Numbered from the stretch's first letter, positions 1 to 5,694 are shown. The stretch: DNA of 6,832 nt from an uncultured Acidobacteriota bacterium (GCA_946887105.1 CAMPKJ010000261.1:1-6832); one strand, 5' to 3'. Translations and numbers: made by a program. The notes: generated by a model from the letters alone, not told the origin.

Positions 1-213
1 TGGGAGTGGACCTCGTCCCTCTTTCGCGGCTTCGATGGATTCGTGCCGATGCCGTCGTATCCGGAGTATTCGGCCGACTTCTTCGACGAAGCGCATTACG
101 TGCTCAAAGGAGCGTCGCCGGTGACGCCGCGCGAGCTCGTCCGCCGCAGCTTCCGCAATTGGTTCCGGCCGAATTACCCGTATGTCTTCGCGACGTTTCG
201 TTGCGTTGCGTAG
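1..213 (+). CDS. EgtB-like SUMF1/FGE-domain non-haem iron enzyme, C-terminal fragment (5' end outside window)
   Basis: Reading from base 1, 70 codons are open and end at TAG 211-213; the start lies upstream of the window. The fragment opens with WEWTSSLFRGFDGF, continues with YPEYSADFFD and VLKGASPVT, and ends with RRSFRNWFRPNYPYVFATF plus RCVA. This is the order seen at the end of the formylglycine-generating-enzyme/sulfatase domain in EgtB-type proteins: a (V)WEWT motif, a substrate loop, then an RxSFRNW...FRC close. Full EgtB enzymes have an N-terminal DinB-like iron-binding domain and join a sulfur donor (gamma-glutamylcysteine or cysteine) to hercynine in ergothioneine synthesis. Only the last part is visible, so the iron site and substrate cannot be checked. 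Other SUMF1/EgtB/PvdO members, including ovothiol-type enzymes, remain possible. The superoxide dismutase gene starts 55 bases downstream on the same strand. Confidence 0.8.
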   Translation, partial: WEWTSSLFRGFDGFVPMPSYPEYSADFFDEAHYVLKGASPVTPRELVRRSFRNWFRPNYPYVFATFRCVA

Positions 214-268
214 TCGTTGCGTGACGTGAGCGCAATCGGTGCGCGACGTGCAAGCACGATTTCGCGTC

Positions 269-898
269 ATGCAAATCAAGACTTACAAGCCCAAGACCTT
301 CCATCTCTCCGGCCTCACCGGCATCTCCGACAAGACGCTCGAGATGCATTTCAAGCTCTACGAGGGCTACGTCTCGAACACGAACGTGCTCACCGAAAAG
401 ATCTCCGAGCTCCTCGCGGACGGGAGAGTCGATCAGGAAGAGATGCCCGCCTACTCCGAGCTCACCCGCCGCCTCGGCTTCGAGTACAACGGCATGGTCC
501 TGCACGAGTACTACTTCGGGAACATGAAGCCCCGCGGCGGCGATGAAGCGCCGCGCGGCTCGCAGTTCCGCTCGGCCGTCGAGCGCAGCTTCCCGAGCTA
601 CGACATCTGGAAGACCGACTTCGTCAGCGTCGGCAAGATGCGCGGCGTCGGCTGGGCCATGTGCTATCTCGATCCCGCCACCGGCAGCATCTCCAATCAC
701 TGGATCACCCTGCACGAGACCGGCAACGTGGCCGGCTTCGTCCCGCTGCTGGTGATGGACGTCTGGGAGCATGCGTTCCTGCTCGACTACAAGCCCTCCG
801 ACCGGCCGAAGTACATCGAGGCGTTCCTCGGGAACATCGACTGGGATGCGGTGGAGTCGCGGATGAACGTGAACGCTCCGGCCGCGACAGCGAGGTAG
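269..898 (+). CDS. Divergent Fe/Mn-family superoxide dismutase
   Basis: A 209-residue protein of the iron/manganese superoxide dismutase family, which converts superoxide to oxygen and hydrogen peroxide. No signal peptide is visible, so it is probably cytoplasmic. The four metal ligands are recognisable: His27 (TLEMH), His79 (LHEYYF), Asp164 and His168 (DVWEHAF). Trp129 (GVGWAM), Trp166 and Glu167 are also kept. The outer-sphere position occupied by Gln146 in E. coli MnSOD is His149 (LHETGN), as in mycobacterial SodA, and the residue two before the ligand Asp is Val162, a position linked to metal preference. The segment after His27 is unusual: Tyr31 replaces the usual His30 and the stretch to Tyr34 is one residue short. 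Leu171 replaces the dimer-interface Tyr174. ATG 269 is preferred because family similarity begins near KTYKPKTF; an in-frame GTG at 239 would add ten unlike residues. No clear Shine-Dalgarno sequence precedes either start. Metal identity is not predictable with confidence. Confidence 0.9.
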   Translation: MQIKTYKPKTFHLSGLTGISDKTLEMHFKLYEGYVSNTNVLTEKISELLADGRVDQEEMPAYSELTRRLGFEYNGMVLHEYYFGNMKPRGGDEAPRGSQFRSAVERSFPSYDIWKTDFVSVGKMRGVGWAMCYLDPATGSISNHWITLHETGNVAGFVPLLVMDVWEHAFLLDYKPSDRPKYIEAFLGNIDWDAVESRMNVNAPAATAR

Positions 899-914
899 CT
901 CCATCAGCGAACTG

Positions 915-935
915 GTACTTGTCGTGATAAAGTAC
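915..935. repeat. Perfect 6-bp inverted repeat GTACTT-N9-AAGTAC
   Basis: GTACTT (915-920) and its exact reverse complement AAGTAC (930-935) flank nine bases in the 86-base gap between the superoxide dismutase and the ABC ATPase gene. No T tract follows, so a standard intrinsic terminator is unlikely. The size and symmetry would suit a dimeric repressor site upstream of the transporter operon. A 6-bp match can also occur by chance. Confidence 0.3.
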
Positions 936-972
936 ATTGCGGTCGGATGCAACCTTTACCGATCCGGCCCCG

Positions 973-978
973 TACACT
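973..978 (+). promoter_or_regulatory. Candidate -10 element (TACACT) for a leaderless transporter operon
   Basis: TACACT ends six bases before the ATG at 985, about the distance from a -10 element to a transcription start. No Shine-Dalgarno sequence lies in front of that ATG. If the element is real, the mRNA would begin at or next to the start codon. I found no convincing -35 hexamer at the right distance, so this is tentative. Confidence 0.3.
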
Positions 979-984
979 CACCGC

Positions 985-1935
985 ATGGCAACGCTGATCG
1001 AGGTCTCGGGCCTCCGCAAGCAGTACACGTCGTCTTTCGGCAAGCCGAAGATCACGGCGCTCGACGGGATCGACTTCCAGGTCGGTGAAGGGGAACTGTT
1101 CGGACTGCTCGGCCCGAACGGCGCCGGCAAGACCACCACCGTCAAGATCCTTCTCGGGCTCACCCACGCCACCGCGGGCACCGCCTCGGTGTGCGGCCTG
1201 CCGGTCAGCGATCCCGAGTCGCGCCGCCGCGTCGGCTATCTCCCGGAAGGACACAAGATCCCGAACTACCTCACCGCGCGGCAGGCACTGTCGATCTTCG
1301 GCCGCATGTCGGGCATGGACTCCGCGACGATCGAGAAGCGCATCCCGTTGCTGCTCGACAAGGTGCGCATGGGCGATTGGGTCGACGTGCGCATCAAGAA
1401 GTTCTCGAAAGGCATGACCCAGCGCCTCGGATTGGCGTGCGCGATGATCCACGCGCCGCAGGTGCTGCTGCTCGACGAGCCGACCGACGGCGTCGATCCG
1501 GTCGGCCGCCGCGAGATCCGCGATCTGCTGCGCGAGGAAGCGAACAACGGCACGACCGTGCTGCTCAACTCGCACCTCCTGTCCGAGATCGAGCTGACCT
1601 GCGACCGCGTGGCCGTGCTCCGCAACGGCAAGGTGGCGGCGCTCGGCAGCGTGGAGGAGCTCACGCGCAAGACCGCCACGTACAAGATGGTGGCCACGCC
1701 GGTCGACGAAAGCCTGGTGTCGTCGTTCCGGGAGAGCGGCGCCGGCGTCGAGCGCGTGAACGGGCACATGGTCCTCTCCGTCACCGACCTGCAGCACCTG
1801 AACGCGCTCGTCGATCAGCTGCGCTCGCGCGGCGGCGTGCTCAGCGAGCTGACGCCCGTGCGCTCGACCCTCGAGGACGTCTTCGTCGATCTCATCCGCA
1901 CCGATGCGCACACGTCCGTAGGAGCTCACGAATGA
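985..1935 (+). CDS. ABC transporter ATP-binding protein (ABC-2 exporter type)
   Basis: A 316-residue nucleotide-binding subunit that would hydrolyse ATP at the inner face of the membrane to drive the permease encoded next. Motifs in order: Walker A GPNGAGKTT (43-51), Q-loop region GYLPEGH (84-90), in which Pro-Glu stands where many ABC proteins have Gln, signature FSKGMTQ (140-146), Walker B LLLDEP (161-166) with catalytic Glu165, D-loop GVDP (169-172) and switch His197 (LNSHLLSE). Residues from about 230 on form the C-terminal extension common in ABC-2 exporter ATPases and end with the typical LEDVFVDLI. ATG 985 is chosen because family similarity starts at LIEVSGLRKQY; an in-frame TTG at 937 would add 16 unlike residues. 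The stop codon overlaps the permease start (ATGA). The substrate is unknown. Confidence 0.95.
   Translation: MATLIEVSGLRKQYTSSFGKPKITALDGIDFQVGEGELFGLLGPNGAGKTTTVKILLGLTHATAGTASVCGLPVSDPESRRRVGYLPEGHKIPNYLTARQALSIFGRMSGMDSATIEKRIPLLLDKVRMGDWVDVRIKKFSKGMTQRLGLACAMIHAPQVLLLDEPTDGVDPVGRREIRDLLREEANNGTTVLLNSHLLSEIELTCDRVAVLRNGKVAALGSVEELTRKTATYKMVATPVDESLVSSFRESGAGVERVNGHMVLSVTDLQHLNALVDQLRSRGGVLSELTPVRSTLEDVFVDLIRTDAHTSVGAHE
1920..1924 (+). promoter_or_regulatory. Ribosome binding site AGGAG fixing the permease start
   Basis: AGGAG lies seven bases before ATG 1932, inside the last codons of the ATPase gene. It decides the start: the permease frame is open far upstream (from 1191), but that stretch is the out-of-frame shadow of the ATPase. 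Confidence 0.75.
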
Positions 1936-2786
1936 AAGTCCTGGCAGCGAACATCGAAGACGTGATGCGCGAAGCGGCGGCGCGCTGGACGCTCCTCGCC
2001 TACTTCTTCCTCTCGACCGTCTTTCTGATCATCTTCGCCGCGGCCATCAACCTGGACATCGTCGACGGCGCGCTCGCGGGCGCGAAGCTGTTCGGCAAGG
2101 AAGTGGAGATGGGCGGCAGCGAGGTGTCGATCGAGAAGCTCGTGCTCGGATTCGAGACCGGCTTCTCCGGCTTCCTCTACGTTTTCTGCACGTTTCTGGC
2201 GGTCTTCGCAACTGCACACCTCGTCCCGCGTATGCAGGAGAAGGGAACCATCGATCTCTATCTCGCGCGGCCGGTGTCGCGCGTGCGGTTGCTCATGTCG
2301 CGCTATCTGGCCGGACTGATTCTCGCGGGCAGCAATGTCGTCTATCTGATGGGCTCGATCTGGATGATCGTGGCCTGGAAGACCGGCATCTGGAACGCCC
2401 GCTTCCTGCTCGCAGGCTCGATCATCTTTCTGGTGATCGCGGTGCTGCTGGCATTCGCGTTTCTGGTGGGCGTGTTCACGTCATCGACCGCGGTCTCGAT
2501 CATGGCCACGTACGGCATCTTCTTCTTCGGTCTGATGCTGGCGGCGCACGACAAGTTCGCCGCGGCGGTGTCGAAGCAGTGGCAGGCCAATCTCATCGAA
2601 ACGCTGTACTGGGTTTTCCCGAAGACGGCGGAGCTGCTGACGGCCGTGGTCGCGTTCGTCGGCGGCGATCAGCTTCCCGAACGCATCGTGCAATCGCTCG
2701 CTCCCGCGCCTTTCCTGACCACCGCCGCATTCGGCGTTGGTTGTCTGATTCTCGCGTCCGTGCTGTTCACTCGAAAGGAGTTCTGA
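1932..2786 (+). CDS. ABC-2 type transporter permease
   Basis: A 284-residue integral membrane protein, the likely channel-forming partner of the ATPase just upstream. Hydrophobic segments at about 20-40, 78-98, 125-147, 157-182, 186-205 and 260-279 give six predicted membrane spans. Between spans two and three lies a cytoplasmic stretch EKGTIDLYLARPVSR (103-117), the pattern in ABC-2 permeases that contacts the ATPase. A soluble loop of about 35 residues (41-76) follows span one, and a longer one (206-258) precedes the last span, perhaps with an amphipathic helix. The protein ends in a short charged tail, RKEF. The start overlaps the ATPase stop by ATGA, so translation is probably coupled. 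With one ATPase and one permease gene, the working complex is likely a dimer of each. Export is more likely than import because no substrate-binding lipoprotein is present. The substrate cannot be read from the sequence. Confidence 0.88.
   Translation: MKVLAANIEDVMREAAARWTLLAYFFLSTVFLIIFAAAINLDIVDGALAGAKLFGKEVEMGGSEVSIEKLVLGFETGFSGFLYVFCTFLAVFATAHLVPRMQEKGTIDLYLARPVSRVRLLMSRYLAGLILAGSNVVYLMGSIWMIVAWKTGIWNARFLLAGSIIFLVIAVLLAFAFLVGVFTSSTAVSIMATYGIFFFGLMLAAHDKFAAAVSKQWQANLIETLYWVFPKTAELLTAVVAFVGGDQLPERIVQSLAPAPFLTTAAFGVGCLILASVLFTRKEF
2774..2780 (+). promoter_or_regulatory. Ribosome binding site AAAGGAG for the secreted protein gene
   Basis: AAAGGAG ends eight bases before ATG 2789 and lies inside the last codons of the permease gene. 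It is the strongest Shine-Dalgarno match in the window, which fits efficient translation of the third operon gene. Confidence 0.75.
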
Positions 2787-2788
2787 CA

Positions 2789-3751
2789 ATGAACCGGTTA
2801 CCCCTTTTTCGTACTGTCGTAGCACTCGTGGCGGTGGCCGCGCTGGCGTTGCCGGCGATGGCGAAGGACGACGCGCTGTCGCTCGTTCCGGCGAACGCCG
2901 TCACCGTCGGCATGGTCAAGCTGGCCGACATGCGCACCAGCCCTCTCTCGTCTCTTCTCTTCGAGCACACCGACAAGATGAGCACGGACGGCGAGGCGGC
3001 GAAGTTCCTCGATGACACCGGCCTGTCGCCGACGAAAGACGTCGACGTGCTGGTGATCGCCACCGCGCCGCGCACGAGCCTCGGTACCGAGGCGGATGTG
3101 CTCGTGCTGGCCGAAGGCCGCTTCAACGCCGAGAAGCTCACCGCGGCATTGATCGAGCGCGGCGCCATCCGCAAGGGCGCCTATCTCGTGTTGCCTGAAG
3201 AGGAGGGTGACAAGCCGGCGATTTCGTTCTCGTCCTCGCTGGTCATGGCGGGCACCGAACGCGCCGTCACCGCCGCATTGGCCGCTCGCGCGAACGGCGG
3301 CACCGGCTTCCGCAGCCGCGGCGCACTCGGCCCGGACCTGGCCCGTCTCGACCCGAACGCCACCGCGTGGGCGCTGGTCGACGTCACCCGCGCCGCGCGC
3401 CTGACCAAGGGCGGCACGATCCACACCGGCAAAGGCTCGTCCGGCGATGCGCTGCAGGCCGCGCTGAAGACCGTCTCGACGCTCGGCGTCTGGGCCAAGG
3501 ACAAGGGCGACGCGCTCGAGCTGGGCGCCTTCGGCCTCTCCTCGGATGCCGAGACGCTGGAGCTCCTCGAAGACACCATCCGCGGCGGCCTCTCCGCGCT
3601 GCGCCTGGCCGCGCGCGAAAAGTCGCCGGACCTGGTCACGGTGATCCGCCGCTTCGACGTCTCACGCAAGAACGACGCGGTGCTCGTGGAAGGCTCCATC
3701 CCGGCAGCGCAGCTGCGGGAGATGATGGCCAGGAAGCGCGCCGCGAAGTAA
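2789..3751 (+). CDS. Secreted protein of unknown function, third gene of the ABC transporter operon
   Basis: A 320-residue protein I do not recognise as a named family. Residues 1-25 look like a Sec signal peptide: Arg3 and Arg8, a hydrophobic core TVVALVAVAALAL, and an AMA cleavage site before Lys26. No lipobox Cys is present, and I see no cysteine in the whole protein. The mature part begins with LVPANAVTVGMVKLADM, followed by alternating predicted strands and helices. Three segments share a strand, a Gly turn and a helix: DVLVLAEGRFNAEKL (103-117), DALELGAFGLSSDAETL (241-257) and DAVLVEGSIPAAQL (296-309), which hints at internal repetition. The tail is basic (ARKRAAK). No membrane span follows the signal peptide, so the product is probably periplasmic or exported. 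It starts two bases after the permease stop, so a role with the transporter is plausible but unproven. It loosely resembles large uncharacterised secreted families such as DUF3352; this is not a firm assignment. Confidence 0.8.
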   Translation: MNRLPLFRTVVALVAVAALALPAMAKDDALSLVPANAVTVGMVKLADMRTSPLSSLLFEHTDKMSTDGEAAKFLDDTGLSPTKDVDVLVIATAPRTSLGTEADVLVLAEGRFNAEKLTAALIERGAIRKGAYLVLPEEEGDKPAISFSSSLVMAGTERAVTAALAARANGGTGFRSRGALGPDLARLDPNATAWALVDVTRAARLTKGGTIHTGKGSSGDALQAALKTVSTLGVWAKDKGDALELGAFGLSSDAETLELLEDTIRGGLSALRLAAREKSPDLVTVIRRFDVSRKNDAVLVEGSIPAAQLREMMARKRAAK

Positions 3752-3840
3752 AGTTCCTCGGTACCTCGGGTGCCTCGGAGTTCCTCGGAGTGGTTCGCCA
3801 CCCGAGGAACCCGAGGAACTCCGAGGAACCCCGAGGAACT
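3752..3840. terminator. Long imperfect hairpin of GTTCCTCGG-type units between convergent genes; candidate bidirectional terminator
   Basis: The left arm (3752-3793) carries about four degenerate TTCCTCGG-like units. The right arm (3798-3840) carries four CCGAGGAA-type units. A TTCG loop (3794-3797) closed by GTGG/CCAC joins them. Outer ends match exactly for ten bases (AGTTCCTCGG against CCGAGGAACT); the middle pairs with small bulges and could shift register by one unit. The element begins directly after the stop of the secreted protein gene and ends three bases before the stop codon of the opposite-strand hydrolase gene, so it fills the convergent gap. There is no T tract on either side, so a simple intrinsic terminator is not assured. 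A REP-like repeat family is the main alternative. Confidence 0.6.
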
Positions 3841-3843
3841 CGT

Positions 3844-4551
3844 TTACACGAACCTTCTCAGGTGTTCCCGCCACCACGGCCAGTCATGGCCGAACTGTCC
3901 CGGCCACAACTCGAAGTGATTCGGGATCCCCTTCGACGACAACATCTCCGAGAACTCGCGGTTCTTCTGCACCAGCGAGTCGTGCTCGCCCGTCGCGATC
4001 ACCCAGCCGACGCGCGCGAGCTTGCCCGCCAGCTCGGCATCCATGTTCGGGATGTAGGAGACCGGGCAATGGAAGTAGCAGTTGTCGTCCCAGTAGCCGT
4101 CGGTGAATGAGTGGATGTCGTACACGCCGGAGAAGCAGATGGCGCGGCTGACGACGTCCGGATAACGCGCCGCGAAGTTCGACGCGTGATACGCGCCGAA
4201 GCTTGCGCCGTATACCACCAGGTCACCGCGCTGCGCCCGATTGTGAATGTACGGCACCAGCTCATTGCGCAGATAGGAGTCGTACTGCGCGTGACGCGCC
4301 GCGCGCACGGCGGGATGGACGTTCTTGTTGTACCAGCTCTCGTTGTTGACCGTATCGGGCAGGATCAGCTGGATCTCGCCGGCGTCGACTTTGTCGGACA
4401 CCGACGAGGCGAGGTGGAAATCCTCATTTTCGTAGTAGCGGCCGGCGGAAGTCGGGAAGAGGATCACCGGCCGGCCGAACTTGCCGAACCAGAGAAACTC
4501 CATGTCGCGGCCGAGCGATGGAGAGAACCATTTCACATGTTCGCGGTACAT
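3844..4551 (-). CDS. Alpha/beta hydrolase, esterase-D-like (putative esterase)
   Basis: A 235-residue alpha/beta hydrolase, probably cytoplasmic since no signal peptide is visible. A conserved early strand and oxyanion-type loop reads PVILFPTSAGRYYE (28-41). The nucleophile elbow is GASFGAYHA, with Ser117 in the GxSxG pattern. Asp191 (ATGEHDSL) is the likely catalytic acid and His222 (FGHDWPWW) the catalytic base, spaced as in the PF00756 putative-esterase group. An aromatic-rich insert (DGYWDDNCYFHCPVSYI, 151-167) lies between strand and acid and may shape the substrate pocket; it holds Cys158 and Cys162. Family members cleave esters, thioesters or small amides, and no substrate is indicated here. 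Its start faces the ATP-grasp gene across 87 bases, and such hydrolases recur beside ATP-grasp/GCS2 pairs, so it may act on their product. No clear Shine-Dalgarno sequence precedes the ATG. Confidence 0.87.
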   Translation of the reverse strand: MYREHVKWFSPSLGRDMEFLWFGKFGRPVILFPTSAGRYYENEDFHLASSVSDKVDAGEIQLILPDTVNNESWYNKNVHPAVRAARHAQYDSYLRNELVPYIHNRAQRGDLVVYGASFGAYHASNFAARYPDVVSRAICFSGVYDIHSFTDGYWDDNCYFHCPVSYIPNMDAELAGKLARVGWVIATGEHDSLVQKNREFSEMLSSKGIPNHFELWPGQFGHDWPWWREHLRRFV

Positions 4552-4566
4552 AAATGGCAGTGAGAA

Positions 4567-4596
4567 TTGCCCCTCAGGCGGCGGATTCTATACGAT
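4567..4596 (+). promoter_or_regulatory. Candidate promoter of the ATP-grasp gene
   Basis: TTGCCC (4567-4572) could serve as -35, followed after 16 bases by TATACG (4589-4594) or after 18 bases by TACGAT (4591-4596) as -10. Transcription would then begin near 4600-4604 and leave a leader of about 35 bases with a GGAG ribosome binding site. Matches are partial but placement is good. Confidence 0.45.
4585..4590 (-). promoter_or_regulatory. Candidate -10 element (TAGAAT) of the divergent hydrolase gene
   Basis: On the minus strand 4590-4585 reads TAGAAT, five of six bases of the -10 consensus, 33 bases before the hydrolase ATG. It overlaps the -10 region of the opposite promoter, so the two could compete for or share control. 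I see no good -35 match. Confidence 0.35.
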
Positions 4597-4624
4597 GCGC
4601 CGCCACATCCAGGCGGCAGAGGGC

Positions 4625-4630
4625 GGAGAG
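4625..4630 (+). promoter_or_regulatory. Ribosome binding site GGAGAG of the ATP-grasp gene
   Basis: GGAGAG lies eight bases before ATG 4639. It supports this start over the upstream in-frame start at 4567, which would add 24 residues unlike the family. Confidence 0.65.
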
Positions 4631-4638
4631 CAAACACT

Positions 4639-5601
4639 ATGCGCAAGAAGCGGATCGGGATTCTGTTCGGAATGGAAGACACGTTCCCCTGGGCTCTGAT
4701 CAACGCCATCAATGAGCGCGGCGGTGAAGAAGTCGAAGGGACGAAGGTCGAGATCTCGTACCTCAAGGACGACGGCGTCTTCCCGTACGACGTGATCCTC
4801 GATCGCATCAGCCACGAGGTGCTGTTCTATCGCACGTACCTCAAGTGCGCGGCTGCTTCCGGCGTGCGCGTGGTGAACAATCCGATCTGGTGGTCGGCCG
4901 ACGACAAGTTCTTCGACAACCTGGTCGCCAAAGCCGCCAGCGTGGCCGTGCCGCGCACGGTGCTGCTGCCGCACAAGCAGCATCCGCCCAATACCGAGGC
5001 CAAGTCGTTCCGCAACATGCTCATGGTGAACTGGGACGAAGTGTTCGCATACCTCGGCTGGCCGATCTTCATGAAGCCCGCGTACGGCGGCGGCTGGAAG
5101 GACGTGTACAAGGTCCACGATCCCCAGGAGTTTTTCGCCGCGTACGACCAGACCCGTGACCTGGTGATGATGGCGCAGGAAGCGATCGAGTTCGAGCTCT
5201 ACTACCGCTGCTACGTCCTCGGCCGCAGCCGCGTGCGCATCATGGCCTACGACCCGAAGGTGCCGTTCCACGAACGCTACGTGAAGAACCCGCCGCCGAT
5301 GGAGCCCGCATTCGAAGCACGCATCGTGCGCGACGCGCTCGCGCTCTGCGACGGACTGGGCTACGACATGAACACCGTCGAGTTCGCGGTGCGCGACGGC
5401 ATCCCGTACGCGATCGACTTCATGAACTGCGCGCCGGACGCCGACGTGCACTCGGTCGGCCAGGAGAACTTCGACTGGATGGTCTCGAACATGGCCGACG
5501 TGCTCATCGAGATGGCGCGCGGCGAGAAGAAGTTCGAGCTCACCGGCAACTGGCCCGCGGTCATGGACGTGAAGAAGGACATCAGCACTCCCGTGGCTTA
5601 A
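4639..5601 (+). CDS. ATP-grasp ligase, RimK/glutathione-synthase-like
   Basis: A 320-residue ATP-grasp enzyme, expected to activate a carboxylate as an acyl phosphate and join it to an amine or thiol. The N-terminal domain starts with RIGILFGMEDTFPWALINAI (5-24), typical of a group of uncharacterised ATP-grasp proteins, and leads to a region with VVNNPIWWSADDK (78-90). The ATP-grasp core follows: Lys146 in IFMKPAYGGGWKD with its flexible glycine loop (149-153), the QEAIEFELYYR stretch (180-190) with Glu184 and Arg190, then the metal site with Glu248 (NTVEFAV) and Asp260/Asn263 (AIDFMNCAPD). The last motif is DFMN rather than the ExN of RimK. A YbdK-type ligase follows 93 bases downstream and a hydrolase diverges upstream, which suggests synthesis of a small amide or peptide-like compound. 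No carrier or substrate peptide gene is visible. Alternatives are D-Ala-D-Ala-ligase-like or protein-modifying activity. Confidence 0.85.
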   Translation: MRKKRIGILFGMEDTFPWALINAINERGGEEVEGTKVEISYLKDDGVFPYDVILDRISHEVLFYRTYLKCAAASGVRVVNNPIWWSADDKFFDNLVAKAASVAVPRTVLLPHKQHPPNTEAKSFRNMLMVNWDEVFAYLGWPIFMKPAYGGGWKDVYKVHDPQEFFAAYDQTRDLVMMAQEAIEFELYYRCYVLGRSRVRIMAYDPKVPFHERYVKNPPPMEPAFEARIVRDALALCDGLGYDMNTVEFAVRDGIPYAIDFMNCAPDADVHSVGQENFDWMVSNMADVLIEMARGEKKFELTGNWPAVMDVKKDISTPVA

Positions 5602-5602
5602 A

Positions 5603-5617
5603 GCCGGCGCGGCCGGC
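5603..5617 (+). other. Short GC hairpin after the ATP-grasp stop codon
   Basis: GCCGGC (5603-5608) and GCCGGC (5612-5617) form a 6-bp all-GC stem with a GCG loop, one base after TAA 5599-5601. No T tract follows. It may attenuate read-through or stabilise a 3' end. It could also be chance in GC-rich DNA. Confidence 0.3.
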
Positions 5618-5680
5618 AGCGCTGGTTGCCCAAGGCTCGGGCACCGGAGTCGCGAAATGTCAATTTCGGGTCGTGTCCCT

Positions 5681-5686
5681 TATTCT
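5681..5686 (+). promoter_or_regulatory. Candidate -10 element (TATTCT) for a leaderless GCS2 transcript
   Basis: TATTCT ends eight bases before ATG 5695, with no Shine-Dalgarno sequence between. TGTCAA at 5658-5663 sits 17 bases upstream but matches a -35 element poorly. The spacing would put the transcription start at or next to the start codon, giving this gene its own promoter despite the co-directional upstream gene. Confidence 0.35.
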
Positions 5687-5694
5687 TGACGGCC

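Noticed and set aside
84..90. Suspicion that the ABC ATPase (residues 84-90, GYLPEGH) is inactive because it lacks the Q-loop Gln
   Set aside because: GYLPE is a common variant in this ATPase group, and Walker A, Walker B Glu and switch His are all present. Coordinates given are residue numbers; the bases are about 1234-1254.
184..230. Short CGTTGCG-like repetition around the end of the EgtB-like gene
   Set aside because: Copies are few, partly inside codons and of low complexity; chance or slippage explains them.
104..952. 282-codon minus-strand frame opposite the superoxide dismutase
   Set aside because: No recognisable motif, and it spans two plus-strand genes and their gap.
904..1929. 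341-codon open frame on the minus strand opposite the ABC ATPase
   Set aside because: The plus strand encodes a complete ATPase with all motifs. The minus frame gives Arg/Ala/His-rich protein without recognisable motifs, a usual shadow in GC-rich genes.
1191..1931. 247-codon upstream extension of the permease frame
   Set aside because: It lies inside the ATPase in another frame and is Arg/Ala rich. A clear ribosome binding site and ATG at 1932 mark the true start.
3367..4110. Plus-strand frame running from the secreted protein gene across the hairpin into the hydrolase region
   Set aside because: Arg/Ala-rich out-of-frame translation that crosses the repeat and an antisense gene; no start signal or motif.
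4588..5451. 287-codon open frame on the minus strand opposite the ATP-grasp gene
   Set aside because: Composition is that of an antisense shadow (Val/His/Arg rich) and the plus-strand gene is convincing.
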